Origin: Vibrio madracius
Lineage (GTDB): Bacteria; Pseudomonadota; Gammaproteobacteria; Enterobacterales; Vibrionaceae
Reading direction: 5' to 3'
DNA length: 7,150 nt
Assembly: GCA_000695745.1 (NCBI GenBank)
Contig: ASHK01000130.1
Coordinates: 1-7,150 of the forward strand
Below are positions 1 to 5,959 of this stretch, one piece after another. The stretch's first letter is position 1. Every line of letters begins with the position of its first letter. Below the pieces are notes generated by a model that worked only from the letters and a program-made list of their open reading frames with translations, was not told the DNA's origin and made no database searches. A program made the translations under genes and the position numbers.

Positions 1-1
1 C

Positions 2-505
2 AAACAACAAGGCGTTGCCAAAGGCATGGCACTGGCTTTGTTCCTCTCATTGGCAGCCATAGGCTATGCGATGTATTCAAACCCCTTGAGTTTTGATAAC
101 AATACTAGTCGCTTAGATGTTCTGTCTTACTCACTGATTCTTCCGACTCTATTTTTCATCTTCTCCATTGGGCGATTGGCTAAACATCGTTTTTTTAGCG
201 CAGAAGATATTGATGGCAGTGGCCTAACTCAAGGCTCGCAACAAGCACGAGTCTTACAGAGCATCATACAAAACACCCTTGAACAGCTTGTCATAGCGTT
301 GCCCATCTACTTTGCTTGGAGTACGTTGGCACCCAGCCTTTGGCTATCTGCGGTGCCAATATGTTCTGCTCTTTTCTTGTTAGGCCGAATCCTATTTGCC
401 ATTGGGTATAAACACGGAGCGCCGTCACGCTCATTTGGCTTCGCACTGACTTTTTACTCTTCAGTCGTGCTGTTCCTCGTTTTACTCACAGCCGTCGTTT
501 TTTGA
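2..505 (+). CDS. MAPEG family integral membrane protein (5' end outside window)
   Basis: The reading frame is open to the left edge: eight codons (KQQGVAKG) precede the first in-window ATG at 26. That ATG lies 1 base after a weak AAGG, so the true start is probably upstream and the gene is partial. About four hydrophobic segments are visible, as expected for the four-helix MAPEG fold (membrane-associated proteins in eicosanoid and glutathione metabolism). Family-like signatures are QNTLEQLVIALPIYFAW in the middle and GRILFAIGYKHGAPSRSFGF near the C-terminus. In the family, members act in membranes as glutathione transferases or peroxidases, but the substrate of bacterial members is usually unknown and I cannot assign one. 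The protein ends with a hydrophobic helix and a TGA stop. It converges on the LysR gene. Confidence 0.8.
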   Translation, partial: KQQGVAKGMALALFLSLAAIGYAMYSNPLSFDNNTSRLDVLSYSLILPTLFFIFSIGRLAKHRFFSAEDIDGSGLTQGSQQARVLQSIIQNTLEQLVIALPIYFAWSTLAPSLWLSAVPICSALFLLGRILFAIGYKHGAPSRSFGFALTFYSSVVLFLVLLTAVVF

Positions 506-590
506 CTATTTTTCAGCTATCGTTCAAATAAAACAGCTACCACTATCGGGTCGCTATCTCAATTAAGCTATCAAACGCTCGCTTTGTTTG
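506..590. other. Convergent intergenic gap with no clear terminator
   Basis: This 85-base gap separates two convergent genes. It contains four copies of CTATC, near 518, 543, 555 and 568, in the same orientation. It also has a weak stem, CAAAC...GTTTG (about 572-590), beside the LysR stop codon. No GC-rich hairpin followed by a T-run is evident, so termination here may be Rho-dependent or use a weak structure. Confidence 0.4.
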
Positions 591-1487
591 CTAAAGGTCA
601 AGCGATGACACTATCGCTTGCCGAAACCACTCGTGACCTTTGTCGTTTTTTTGAGACTGATGCCATGTCATGTAAACCGGAACTTTCTGAGTTTCGAAGG
701 GTATCGGAAAGACATTTAAGCCGAGAGGCTCTGCAAGCTGTTTCGCTTGCCATTGACCGCTGACAGCAAGCCAATCCGTTTGCGCCGCCATTGCTAACGC
801 CGTCGCACCAGACCCCGTCGAATAAGCCACTTGTCGTGGCGGTAACGCGACATCGACGGCCACAGAATCTAAGGTATTTGTATTCAGACGTTGAGTTTTC
901 CAAGTGATGTGGCTTTCTCTTAGAAAGTCCTCCATTGTCAATTCAGTTCGTATTCTTGGATGATCTTTACGAACGGTCACCACTAACTCTTGCTCGAGGA
1001 GTATCTGATTGTGGTAGCCCCTATCCTCTAATGGCACTGTTGCTAAGATAACATCCACACGACGGCGGCGCAGATCGTCTTGTCGGTCTTGTTCATTCAA
1101 GTGCTCAATGTCTGCCTGTATGGTGACATTCGGCGCATACTCGTTCTTAAAACGAACTAAAGGGGGAACAACGATCAAATCTATATCTTTATGGCTAGAA
1201 ATGCGGAAGGTGCGCTGACTCAAGCTAGGATCAAAGTCTTGACGTGATTTAGAGCCATTCAACAGCAAGCTCAGTGGTTCTTGTATCTCGTTATGAAGCT
1301 CAATAGCAAAATTGGTGGGTACGATGCCTCGTCCTTGGCGGATAAACAATGGATCTTGATACTCATCCCTGAGCCTGTTGAGCGCGTGGCTCACCGCAGG
1401 TGCAGTAATGTTAAGAACCTCAGCCGCTTCGTTTACGCTCTTCGACTTGATAACTGCGTCAAAGGTCTTAAGGAGATTTAGATCCAT
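591..1487 (-). CDS. LysR-type transcriptional regulator
   Basis: This 298-residue protein has the usual LysR-family length. The N-terminal winged helix-turn-helix covers about residues 1-60; residues 17-42, SVNEAAEVLNITAPAVSHAL and following, form the classic recognition helix region, followed by PLFIRQGRGIVPT. The rest is a periplasmic-binding-protein-like effector domain (about residues 90-298), with RISSHKDIDLIVVPPL at its start and LVVTVRKDHPRI at the hinge. It resembles the LeuO/NodD/YbeF-type effector domains, but the ligand is not predictable. The ATG at 1487 is preceded only by a weak purine stretch (GAATGAAAAC). LysR regulators often control a divergent neighbour, yet the upstream neighbour here is transcribed in the same direction and has its own terminator. 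The target is therefore unknown; self-regulation is possible. Confidence 0.93.
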   Translation of the reverse strand: MDLNLLKTFDAVIKSKSVNEAAEVLNITAPAVSHALNRLRDEYQDPLFIRQGRGIVPTNFAIELHNEIQEPLSLLLNGSKSRQDFDPSLSQRTFRISSHKDIDLIVVPPLVRFKNEYAPNVTIQADIEHLNEQDRQDDLRRRRVDVILATVPLEDRGYHNQILLEQELVVTVRKDHPRIRTELTMEDFLRESHITWKTQRLNTNTLDSVAVDVALPPRQVAYSTGSGATALAMAAQTDWLAVSGQWQAKQLAEPLGLNVFPIPFETQKVPVYMTWHQSQKNDKGHEWFRQAIVSSLDL

Positions 1488-1541
1488 GTTTTCATTCTAT
1501 CTGTCTGATTAGCCTACATTAAACATAGTCTATTCAAATCA

Positions 1542-1559
1542 AATTACGAACGATTAATT
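1542..1559. promoter_or_regulatory. Short inverted repeat upstream of the LysR gene
   Basis: AATTA (1542-1546) and TAATT (1555-1559) form a dyad with an 8-base spacer, 55-72 bases before the LysR start. Its size and AT-rich arms would fit a LysR-type autoregulatory box. The arms are short enough to arise by chance in AT-rich DNA, so this is a weak call. Confidence 0.22.
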
Positions 1560-1569
1560 GCGCAAACAA

Positions 1570-1598
1570 AAAGACAGCTATTCGTCATCGCTGTCTTT
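1570..1598 (-). terminator. Rho-independent terminator after the desulforedoxin/rubrerythrin-like gene
   Basis: A perfect 9-bp stem, AAAGACAGC (1570-1578) with GCTGTCTTT (1590-1598), encloses an 11-base loop. Read on the minus strand it runs into TTTTTGTTT (complement of 1564-1572, partly inside the stem). It lies 29 bases past the stop codon of the 1627-2175 gene and before the LysR promoter region, so it separates the two transcription units. Confidence 0.8.
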
Positions 1599-1626
1599 AC
1601 ACCTAGAAGTCAATCTTGTTTGCTAT

Positions 1627-2175
1627 CTAAAGTACTCCATTCGATGTGGGCTTGGTGCATTTTTCTACCCAATACAAGTTATCCTCTAACACTGCAATGG
1701 TTTCTTTATCGAGCTCAGTCAACTCATCAAAAAGCCTAGCGTATTCTATGTTCCCTTCACTTTTTGCTTCCAGAGCGAAGTTTGGATAGAGATTCAGAGA
1801 CGACAAATAGAGGTCATCAATCACGTTCATAAATGACTTCGACAAACTTGTCGGCTCATCGGATATACCCATTAAGAGATGGGCAAACTTACCGGCAGCC
1901 GCCTGCTGGCGGTGGATCAACGCTTTCAAATGAGTGTGTTGTTTTGTCGAGGGAACAGTGTGCTCTAGTTGGTTTTCAATAACACTCAGACATTGAGACA
2001 AAGAGGCGGTTTGTGCGAGTGACAAGTCCAAGTAATGGCCTAGACGGTCGTACGTAACATTGCGCATAGGGAAACCACAACATTGTATCTCACCACGACT
2101 TTTACTGGTGAGCATGACGCGTTGACGACAACGACCACATTCTAACAAGTCGTAAGTCAAATTATGGCTACTCAT
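1627..2175 (-). CDS. Desulforedoxin-like Cys4 ribbon protein with a rubrerythrin-like helical domain
   Basis: This 182-residue protein starts at an ATG preceded by GAGGGG about 6 bases upstream. Residues 12-37 carry C13-x2-C16-x15-C32-C33, the same cysteine spacing as desulforedoxin and the N-terminal domain of desulfoferrodoxin (Cys9, 12, 28, 29 in the small Desulfovibrio protein). This predicts a tetrahedral Fe or Zn site. The remainder is helical. Residues 129-149, LYPNFALEAKSEGNIEYARL and F, match the rubrerythrin segment MYPEFAKEAEEEGFKEIARLF. However, the positions where rubrerythrins place the third- and fourth-helix diiron ligands (GExxE before MYP, and the later ExxH) appear here as Leu/Ser and Asp/Thr. 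A working diiron centre is therefore doubtful. It is the last gene of a likely three-gene operon. A redox or metal-binding role is an inference; no signal peptide is seen, so it is cytoplasmic. Confidence 0.7.
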   Translation of the reverse strand: MSSHNLTYDLLECGRCRQRVMLTSKSRGEIQCCGFPMRNVTYDRLGHYLDLSLAQTASLSQCLSVIENQLEHTVPSTKQHTHLKALIHRQQAAAGKFAHLLMGISDEPTSLSKSFMNVIDDLYLSSLNLYPNFALEAKSEGNIEYARLFDELTELDKETIAVLEDNLYWVEKCTKPTSNGVL

Positions 2176-2247
2176 CGTGTGCCCCTCGAATGAATGATCT
2201 CCTCAGCGCTCGTTTTGCTTTCGTTTTTTGTTTCTGCAGTTTATGCG

Positions 2248-2496
2248 TCAGAGCAGAAAATGCCTGCCCGCGACGTGGTAAAACTCATCGCCAGAGTGTT
2301 TCACAAAACACCATTGTTGTTCAGCGTGAACTTTAAGCTCAACATCGTATTGCCCATAGGAACTATGGTGGATTATCGAGACAAAAATCTCTGTTGCTTG
2401 TGGGTGCACCATGAATAAATGGTCAGCTTTTACGACACAGTATGAGCGCATACTTTCTGATAAAACAATGCGTTGCGTATTGAAATGAATATTCAT
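2248..2496 (-). CDS. Small HPF/RaiA-like (S30EA fold) ribosome-factor homologue, probably C-terminally truncated
   Basis: The start MNIHFNTQRIVLSESMRSYC resembles the first strand and helix of hibernation promoting factor (MQINITGHHxxITxALRxYV). The middle, EIFVSIIHHSSYGQYDVELKVH followed by SGDEFYHVA, matches the later strands and the DDMYAAID start of the second helix. I chose the ATG at 2496 because AAAGG lies 8 bases upstream; the in-frame ATG at 2502 is only 2 bases from it. The product is 82 residues, against about 95 for E. coli HPF. The TGA falls inside the expected last helix. Fourteen more in-frame codons (RINCRNKKRKQNER) follow before the next stop, and they look like the basic HPF tail. 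HPF/RaiA proteins bind the 30S decoding site and silence ribosomes in stationary phase or stress. The typical basic residues are sparse here, so function is uncertain. Being a degenerate or unrelated small protein is the main alternative. Confidence 0.55.
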   Translation of the reverse strand: MNIHFNTQRIVLSESMRSYCVVKADHLFMVHPQATEIFVSIIHHSSYGQYDVELKVHAEQQWCFVKHSGDEFYHVAGRHFLL

Positions 2497-2543
2497 AAAC
2501 ATTACCTTTCTTTTAAATCACAAATTTCAATGTTATTCGCGCC

Positions 2544-3710
2544 CTAAAGCCCTGTACCAACTTGAAAATAGAGCGCACGATCTTGTTCACTTTTCGCCAC
2601 ATCGATTCCCACTTTTAGGCCGTAACGACGAGCAATCAAATAACGAAAACCCACACCAACTGCATAATGATTTTCGTCACTGAATAGTTCATTGGTCGCA
2701 TCGGTAGCAGAACCAACCCCAGCAAATAGTGAACTCGACCAACGGTTTGTGAAGCTATAAGTGACCTGTGATTCGATTGAGGCCGTTGAAGTGCCTTGAT
2801 ATCGATTTCTTGCGATGCCTCGAAGTTCGATATCAGGGTAAGCCGGTGGAGGCAGCAACCTCTCATCCGTCGATAAGGTGTTGTACTTACCTTTTAGGGC
2901 CAGGTTCCAGTTTTGACGTAGTGGGAAATATTGCGTGCCTTGTGCGGCAAAGGTTTGAAAATCGTAATCGCTACCAACGTGGCCGCTAAACACCATATAT
3001 TCTGCTTTATAGTCCCCCCCTGCCGTCGGATATAAGAAGTTATTTCTGGTGTCATATTCGGCTATAGCCCCCAAACCTGACACAGTCGGCGTCATATTTA
3101 GCCATCGGTTAGCTATTTGATCCGCTCTACTAGGTTCCACAATACTCAGTTCTGGGGAAACCAATTTCTGACTCACACCAAGTAAAAGCGGCGAATCACC
3201 CAAGCGAAACTGCAGCTTTTGGATGACGCCATACCCATTCATGCCCAATTTCAAAACCTGATGCGTCATCTTTTGCGAACGGGCGTAGAAGTTCATATGA
3301 ATATCGCCATAAAAGGCTCCCCCCAAATAGCGAATACTGTCTTTTTTCCAGGTATGCCTATGACCGATAAAACCCGCCCATGTACCATTTTGAGTCCCAA
3401 ACGCGCCCGCCACGGTGATCGCAGGAGTAAGAAGCTTGGCTCCACCATCAAGTGACGTTAGCGCCATTTCTTTACGTTTCTCTTTTTGAGCTTCCGATTC
3501 GTGTAAGAATACACCCATCATTCCACCGCCATACCCTACCGCTGGTTCAGTGATAAGAATGGGGACAGGCAAGAATCCATAGGCGTTTTCGGCCAAGTAG
3601 TCGCCCATATCTAATTGACCATCGAGAGGATCGGAGAATGAACTAGCGTGAGCAGCATCGACACTGAGTAATAGCGTCAATAGTAGTACGAAAGATTGGA
3701 CAAATTTCAT
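2544..3710 (-). CDS. Omp85-family (BamA/TamA-like) outer-membrane beta-barrel without POTRA domains
   Basis: The 388-residue product has a clear signal peptide, MKFVQSFVLLLTLLLSVDAAHA, with cleavage after AHA (residue 22). I chose the ATG at 3710 because TTGAGA lies about 10 bases upstream. The ATG at 3719 is almost on top of that site, and an extension to 3725 would need TTG. The mature protein begins almost directly with barrel strands: GFLPVPILITEPAVGYGGG. Omp85 hallmarks are EYDTRNNFLYPTAG (about 218-231) and LRGIARNRYQG (296-306), the loop-6 RG motif. The C-terminal strand GLKVGIDVAKSEQDRALYFQ is also typical. There is no room for POTRA repeats, so this is a stand-alone barrel of the noNterm Omp85 type, not BamA or TamA. 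The final residue is Leu rather than the usual aromatic. Function is unknown; lipid or protein handling at the outer membrane is plausible. It is the first gene of the putative operon. Confidence 0.82.
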   Translation of the reverse strand: MKFVQSFVLLLTLLLSVDAAHASSFSDPLDGQLDMGDYLAENAYGFLPVPILITEPAVGYGGGMMGVFLHESEAQKEKRKEMALTSLDGGAKLLTPAITVAGAFGTQNGTWAGFIGHRHTWKKDSIRYLGGAFYGDIHMNFYARSQKMTHQVLKLGMNGYGVIQKLQFRLGDSPLLLGVSQKLVSPELSIVEPSRADQIANRWLNMTPTVSGLGAIAEYDTRNNFLYPTAGGDYKAEYMVFSGHVGSDYDFQTFAAQGTQYFPLRQNWNLALKGKYNTLSTDERLLPPPAYPDIELRGIARNRYQGTSTASIESQVTYSFTNRWSSSLFAGVGSATDATNELFSDENHYAVGVGFRYLIARRYGLKVGIDVAKSEQDRALYFQVGTGL

Positions 3711-3786
3711 CGAAGACATTCTCAATGCGAATAACTATTAGCAAGAATGTTAAAGCTTGGCCGTTGGGTGATCGATGGAGAGGCGT

Positions 3787-3816
3787 TTAATAGTGGATTT
3801 AGTTTGATTTAATCAA
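3787..3816 (-). promoter_or_regulatory. Candidate sigma-70 promoter for the Omp85-type operon
   Basis: On the minus strand, TTGATT (complement of 3811-3816) and TATTAA (complement of 3787-3792) are separated by 18 bases, about 75 bases before the start codon. The -35 element is half of a 13-base palindrome, TTGATT-t-AATCAA (3804-3816), which could also be a regulator site. No other strong promoter is visible between the NifW-like remnant and the gene. Confidence 0.35.
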
Positions 3817-4164
3817 GGCTGGGATTGATTATTACTACATTTAATATTCTGATAAATATAATAAAATTCATGATAGAACTCGACTCTACTATCGTCTAAT
3901 ACAGGAAGTACATCCACGACAAGCAGAGCGGGTGTGTGGGTCGAGTCGCCCTCTTTGAACTTTACAGTAAGCATTACGAAGAACTCGTCGCGCGGCAAAC
4001 CAGTCTTCTGGCTTTTGCATAATTAAGTAGCCATTAAACCGTTTTAGTAATGGTAAGCGATACTCTTCAACAAATTTACTGTCAAACTCAACCTCAAAAT
4101 ACTCGAACACCTGCTCGATAGCGGTAAATTCAGCAAGTTTGTTTTGAATGTCAGGGAAACTCAT
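3813..4164 (-). pseudogene. NifW-like gene disrupted by a frameshift
   Basis: From the ATG at 4164 the frame encodes MSFPDIQNKLAEF and then IEQVFEYFEVEFDSKFVEEY and RLPLLKRFNGYL (residues 16-47). This resembles the core of NifW, the nitrogenase stabilising/protective protein (sAExFFxFFxVxYDxxVVxxxRLHILKRFxxYL). The frame continues through RVLRNAY (61-66), then becomes a Cys/Arg-rich string and stops at 3889. The next frame is open from about 4020 to the TGA at 3813. It carries coding-like sequence: KFKEGDSTHTPALL, VVDVLPVLDD and VEFYHEFYYIYQN. Joining the frames near 3955-3966, by skipping one base, gives about 116 residues, near the NifW size. Either the gene is inactivated or the read has an error there. 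An upstream TTG at 4173 is in frame but less likely as start. NifW in diazotrophs helps nitrogenase cope with oxygen; no nif neighbour is seen, so the role here is unknown. Confidence 0.58.
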
Positions 4165-4246
4165 CGTTTTCAAGTCTGCAATAAATGAATCGGTATGAAC
4201 AAGTCAAAGATTGTACTAAAGCTGCGTTTGGTTGTCACAAAAGTAA

Positions 4247-4278
4247 AAGCCCAAAGCACTTATCAGCACCTTGGGCTT
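4247..4278 (-). terminator. Rho-independent terminator after nemA
   Basis: AAGCCCAA (4247-4254) pairs with TTGGGCTT (4271-4278). On the minus-strand transcript the stem extends by a G-U and a G-C pair to 10 bp, with a 12-base loop. The transcript then reads TTTTACTT (complement of 4241-4248). It lies 19 bases past the nemA stop and ends the gloA-nemA unit before the NifW-like gene. Confidence 0.8.
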
Positions 4279-4296
4279 CAATACGACAGAAAACGA

Positions 4297-5394
4297 CTAA
4301 GCGTGGTACTCTGGATAGTCTAATAGGCCCACTTCGTTGCCGCCAAACAGAGTATTCGGATTGTGCTCTGCCAATGGGTAACCGTGTTTTAGTCGATTCG
4401 GTAAATCAGGATTGGCGATAAATGGACGACCAAAACCTACCATATCCGTGATGCCATCAGACAATGCTTTTTCCGCTCTCTCTTGGTTATAGCGTCCTGC
4501 ATATATAATCGTACCTCGGTACGCTTCTCTTACTGCCGTTTTAAACTCTGCTGGAGTGTCTGGGGCATCATCCCAATCAACTTCGGCAATGTGCATATAA
4601 ACGACATGATGTTTTTCCAACACGCGAGCCGCTGCAGTGTAAGTCTCAATTGGTGTAGCATCCACAGTGCCGTTAAGCGACGTAAATGGCGCAAGACGCA
4701 CACCTACTTTATCAGCGCCGATCGCATCGACAACCGCTGCAACAACTTCGTCTAAGAAACGGAGACGATTTTCAATTGGACCGCCATACTCGTCATCCCG
4801 ATTGTTTGCTTCAGAGTCAATGAATTGGTTGATTAGGTAGCCGTTTGCACCATGCAATTCGATACCGTCAAAGCCCGCTTCCAGCGCATTCAATGCGGCT
4901 TGACGATATTGTCCAATGACGTCTTGAATATCGTCTTTTGTCATCGCACGGGGCTCAACCACATCAACAAATCCCGGCTCATTCGAGCCGTTATCAACGA
5001 ATACTTTGACATTTTCCGCCTTTAGAGCCGAAGATGAAATAGGTTGCTTGCCGCCAATATTGTCTGGATGAGTCACGCGACCAACGTGCCAAAGCTGAGC
5101 GAAGATAGCACCATCTTTCGCATGTACCGCGTCTGTCACTTTTTTCCACCCTGCGATTTGCTCGTCTGAATAGATACCAGGAGTCCAAGCATAACCTTGT
5201 CCCATTGGTGAAATTTGTGTGCCTTCAGCAACAATTAACCCAGCAGACGCGCGCTGTGCGTAGTACTCGGCCATCATATCATTGGCAGAATTACCAGGTT
5301 GAGTCGCACGAGAGCGAGTCATAGGTGGCATAACGATACGGTTTTTAAGTGTTAATGAACCAAGCTGAATTGGTTGAAACATTGAATCTGTCAT
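4297..5394 (-). CDS. nemA: Old Yellow Enzyme family alkene reductase (N-ethylmaleimide reductase type)
   Basis: This FMN-dependent TIM-barrel enzyme uses NAD(P)H to reduce activated C=C bonds (enals, maleimides, quinones, nitro compounds) in the cytoplasm. Starting at the ATG at 5394 (MTDSMFQPIQLGSLTLKNRI) gives 365 residues, the normal length. The frame runs 28 codons further upstream but only by overlapping gloA. AGGGG sits 8 bases before this ATG, just after the gloA stop. Visible OYE residues are T26 in MPPMTRSR, Q100 and W102 in AQLWHVGR, substrate-binding H181 and N184, and proton donor Y186 (ELHGANGYLINQFID). FMN-contact residues include R233 and GFGRPFIANPDLP (320-332). All are intact, so it should be active. 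The tight coupling to gloA matches the shared electrophile-defence role of the E. coli nemRA-gloA operon, but no TetR-type nemR is in this window. Confidence 0.95.
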   Translation of the reverse strand: MTDSMFQPIQLGSLTLKNRIVMPPMTRSRATQPGNSANDMMAEYYAQRASAGLIVAEGTQISPMGQGYAWTPGIYSDEQIAGWKKVTDAVHAKDGAIFAQLWHVGRVTHPDNIGGKQPISSSALKAENVKVFVDNGSNEPGFVDVVEPRAMTKDDIQDVIGQYRQAALNALEAGFDGIELHGANGYLINQFIDSEANNRDDEYGGPIENRLRFLDEVVAAVVDAIGADKVGVRLAPFTSLNGTVDATPIETYTAAARVLEKHHVVYMHIAEVDWDDAPDTPAEFKTAVREAYRGTIIYAGRYNQERAEKALSDGITDMVGFGRPFIANPDLPNRLKHGYPLAEHNPNTLFGGNEVGLLDYPEYHA

Positions 5395-5404
5395 TGCGAT
5401 ACCC

Positions 5405-5791
5405 CTATTTGCTCGTTTGGATAAGTTCAATTGAATAGCCGTCTGGATCTTTAACAAAAGCGATATGCGTTTCGCCACCTTTCATAGGACCCGGAGCGCG
5501 AGTGATGTTACCACCAAGTTGTTCAATACGGTCACACGCTGCATAAATGTCCTCGCAACCAATCGCAATATGTCCCCAAGCATTACCTTGGTCATAGGCG
5601 TCGGTATCCCAGTTGTGGGTCAATTCGATAGTCGAACCCGCATCTTGGCCTTCGTAACCGACGAAAACTAACGTATAGCGATACTGTTCATTTTCGAAAC
5701 GATTCAACATCTTCATGCCAAGCACTTCAGAATAAAACTTAATGGATTTTTCTAAATCCACGACACGAATCATGGTGTGTAAAACTTTCAT
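5405..5791 (-). CDS. gloA: Lactoylglutathione lyase (glyoxalase I, nickel-type)
   Basis: Glyoxalase I isomerises the hemithioacetal of methylglyoxal and glutathione to S-lactoylglutathione, the first step of methylglyoxal detoxification. The 128-residue protein aligns without gaps to the first 122 residues of E. coli GlxI. It starts MKVLHTMIRVVDLEKSIKFY and contains SEVLGMKML and KDPDGYSIELI. All four metal ligands are at the E. coli positions: H5, E56, H74 and E122. The compact length and these residues place it in the Ni/Co-activated bacterial class rather than the Zn class. The ATG at 5791 has AGAGG 5 bases upstream. It is the first gene of a two-gene unit; its stop is 10 bases from the nemA start, so translation is probably coupled. 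The promoter must lie in the spacer before the katG terminator. Confidence 0.96.
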   Translation of the reverse strand: MKVLHTMIRVVDLEKSIKFYSEVLGMKMLNRFENEQYRYTLVFVGYEGQDAGSTIELTHNWDTDAYDQGNAWGHIAIGCEDIYAACDRIEQLGGNITRAPGPMKGGETHIAFVKDPDGYSIELIQTSK

Positions 5792-5858
5792 GTTACCTCT
5801 CGGCAGAACTCTGGTTAGCGCGACAAAGCCGCCAACAAAGTTAACTGGTGATTTCCAA

Positions 5859-5868
5859 CTAACGTTAG
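5859..5868. promoter_or_regulatory. Perfect palindrome CTAACGTTAG upstream of gloA
   Basis: A 10-base perfect palindrome lies 68-77 bases before the gloA start, with partial extension on both sides (AA on the left, TT on the right, interrupted by one mismatch). The position suits an operator for a dimeric repressor near the gloA-nemA promoter. Its sequence differs from the TAGACC-N4-GGTCTA type site that I recall for E. coli NemR, so the regulator is unknown. Confidence 0.28.
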
Positions 5869-5893
5869 ATTAAGGCAAATGATAAAGTAGGTG

Positions 5894-5924
5894 AAATTAT
5901 CAAATATTATTATTTTGATAATTT
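5894..5924. promoter_or_regulatory. AT-rich 11-bp inverted repeat in the gloA upstream region
   Basis: AAATTATCAAA (5894-5904) and TTTGATAATTT (5914-5924) are perfect inverted repeats around a 9-base TATTATTAT spacer. The repeat sits 103-133 bases before gloA and only a few turns from the katG terminator. A perfect 22-base dyad is longer than expected by chance even in AT-rich DNA. It may be a regulator site or part of an upstream activating region; as a terminator it lacks GC pairs. Confidence 0.4.
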
Positions 5925-5959
5925 TTTGGAATGACTGGAGAGAATAAAAATGAGAAAAG

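Noticed and set aside
598..903. Minus-strand 101-residue frame within the LysR gene
   Set aside because: It lies in another frame of a clear LysR effector domain and is Ser/Arg/Cys-rich, typical of a shadow frame.
2194..2418. Plus-strand 74-residue frame whose start looks like a signal peptide (MISSALVLLSFFVSAVYASE)
   Set aside because: It has no Shine-Dalgarno site, lies antisense to the HPF-like gene, and the sequence after the hydrophobic stretch shows no recognisable domain. The hydrophobic start arises from T-rich DNA opposite the Lys-rich tail.
3720..3725. TTG start at 3725 for the Omp85-type gene
   Set aside because: No Shine-Dalgarno precedes it, and the ATG at 3710 gives a compact signal peptide with a better-spaced site.
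4185..4421. Plus-strand 78-residue frame across the nemA terminator and 3' end
   Set aside because: It runs through a terminator hairpin and opposite the conserved nemA C-terminus, with no recognisable protein features.
5395..5478. N-terminal extension of 28 residues on nemA
   Set aside because: It overlaps the conserved C-terminus of gloA, and the ATG at 5394 has a well-placed AGGGG and gives the normal family length and residue numbering.
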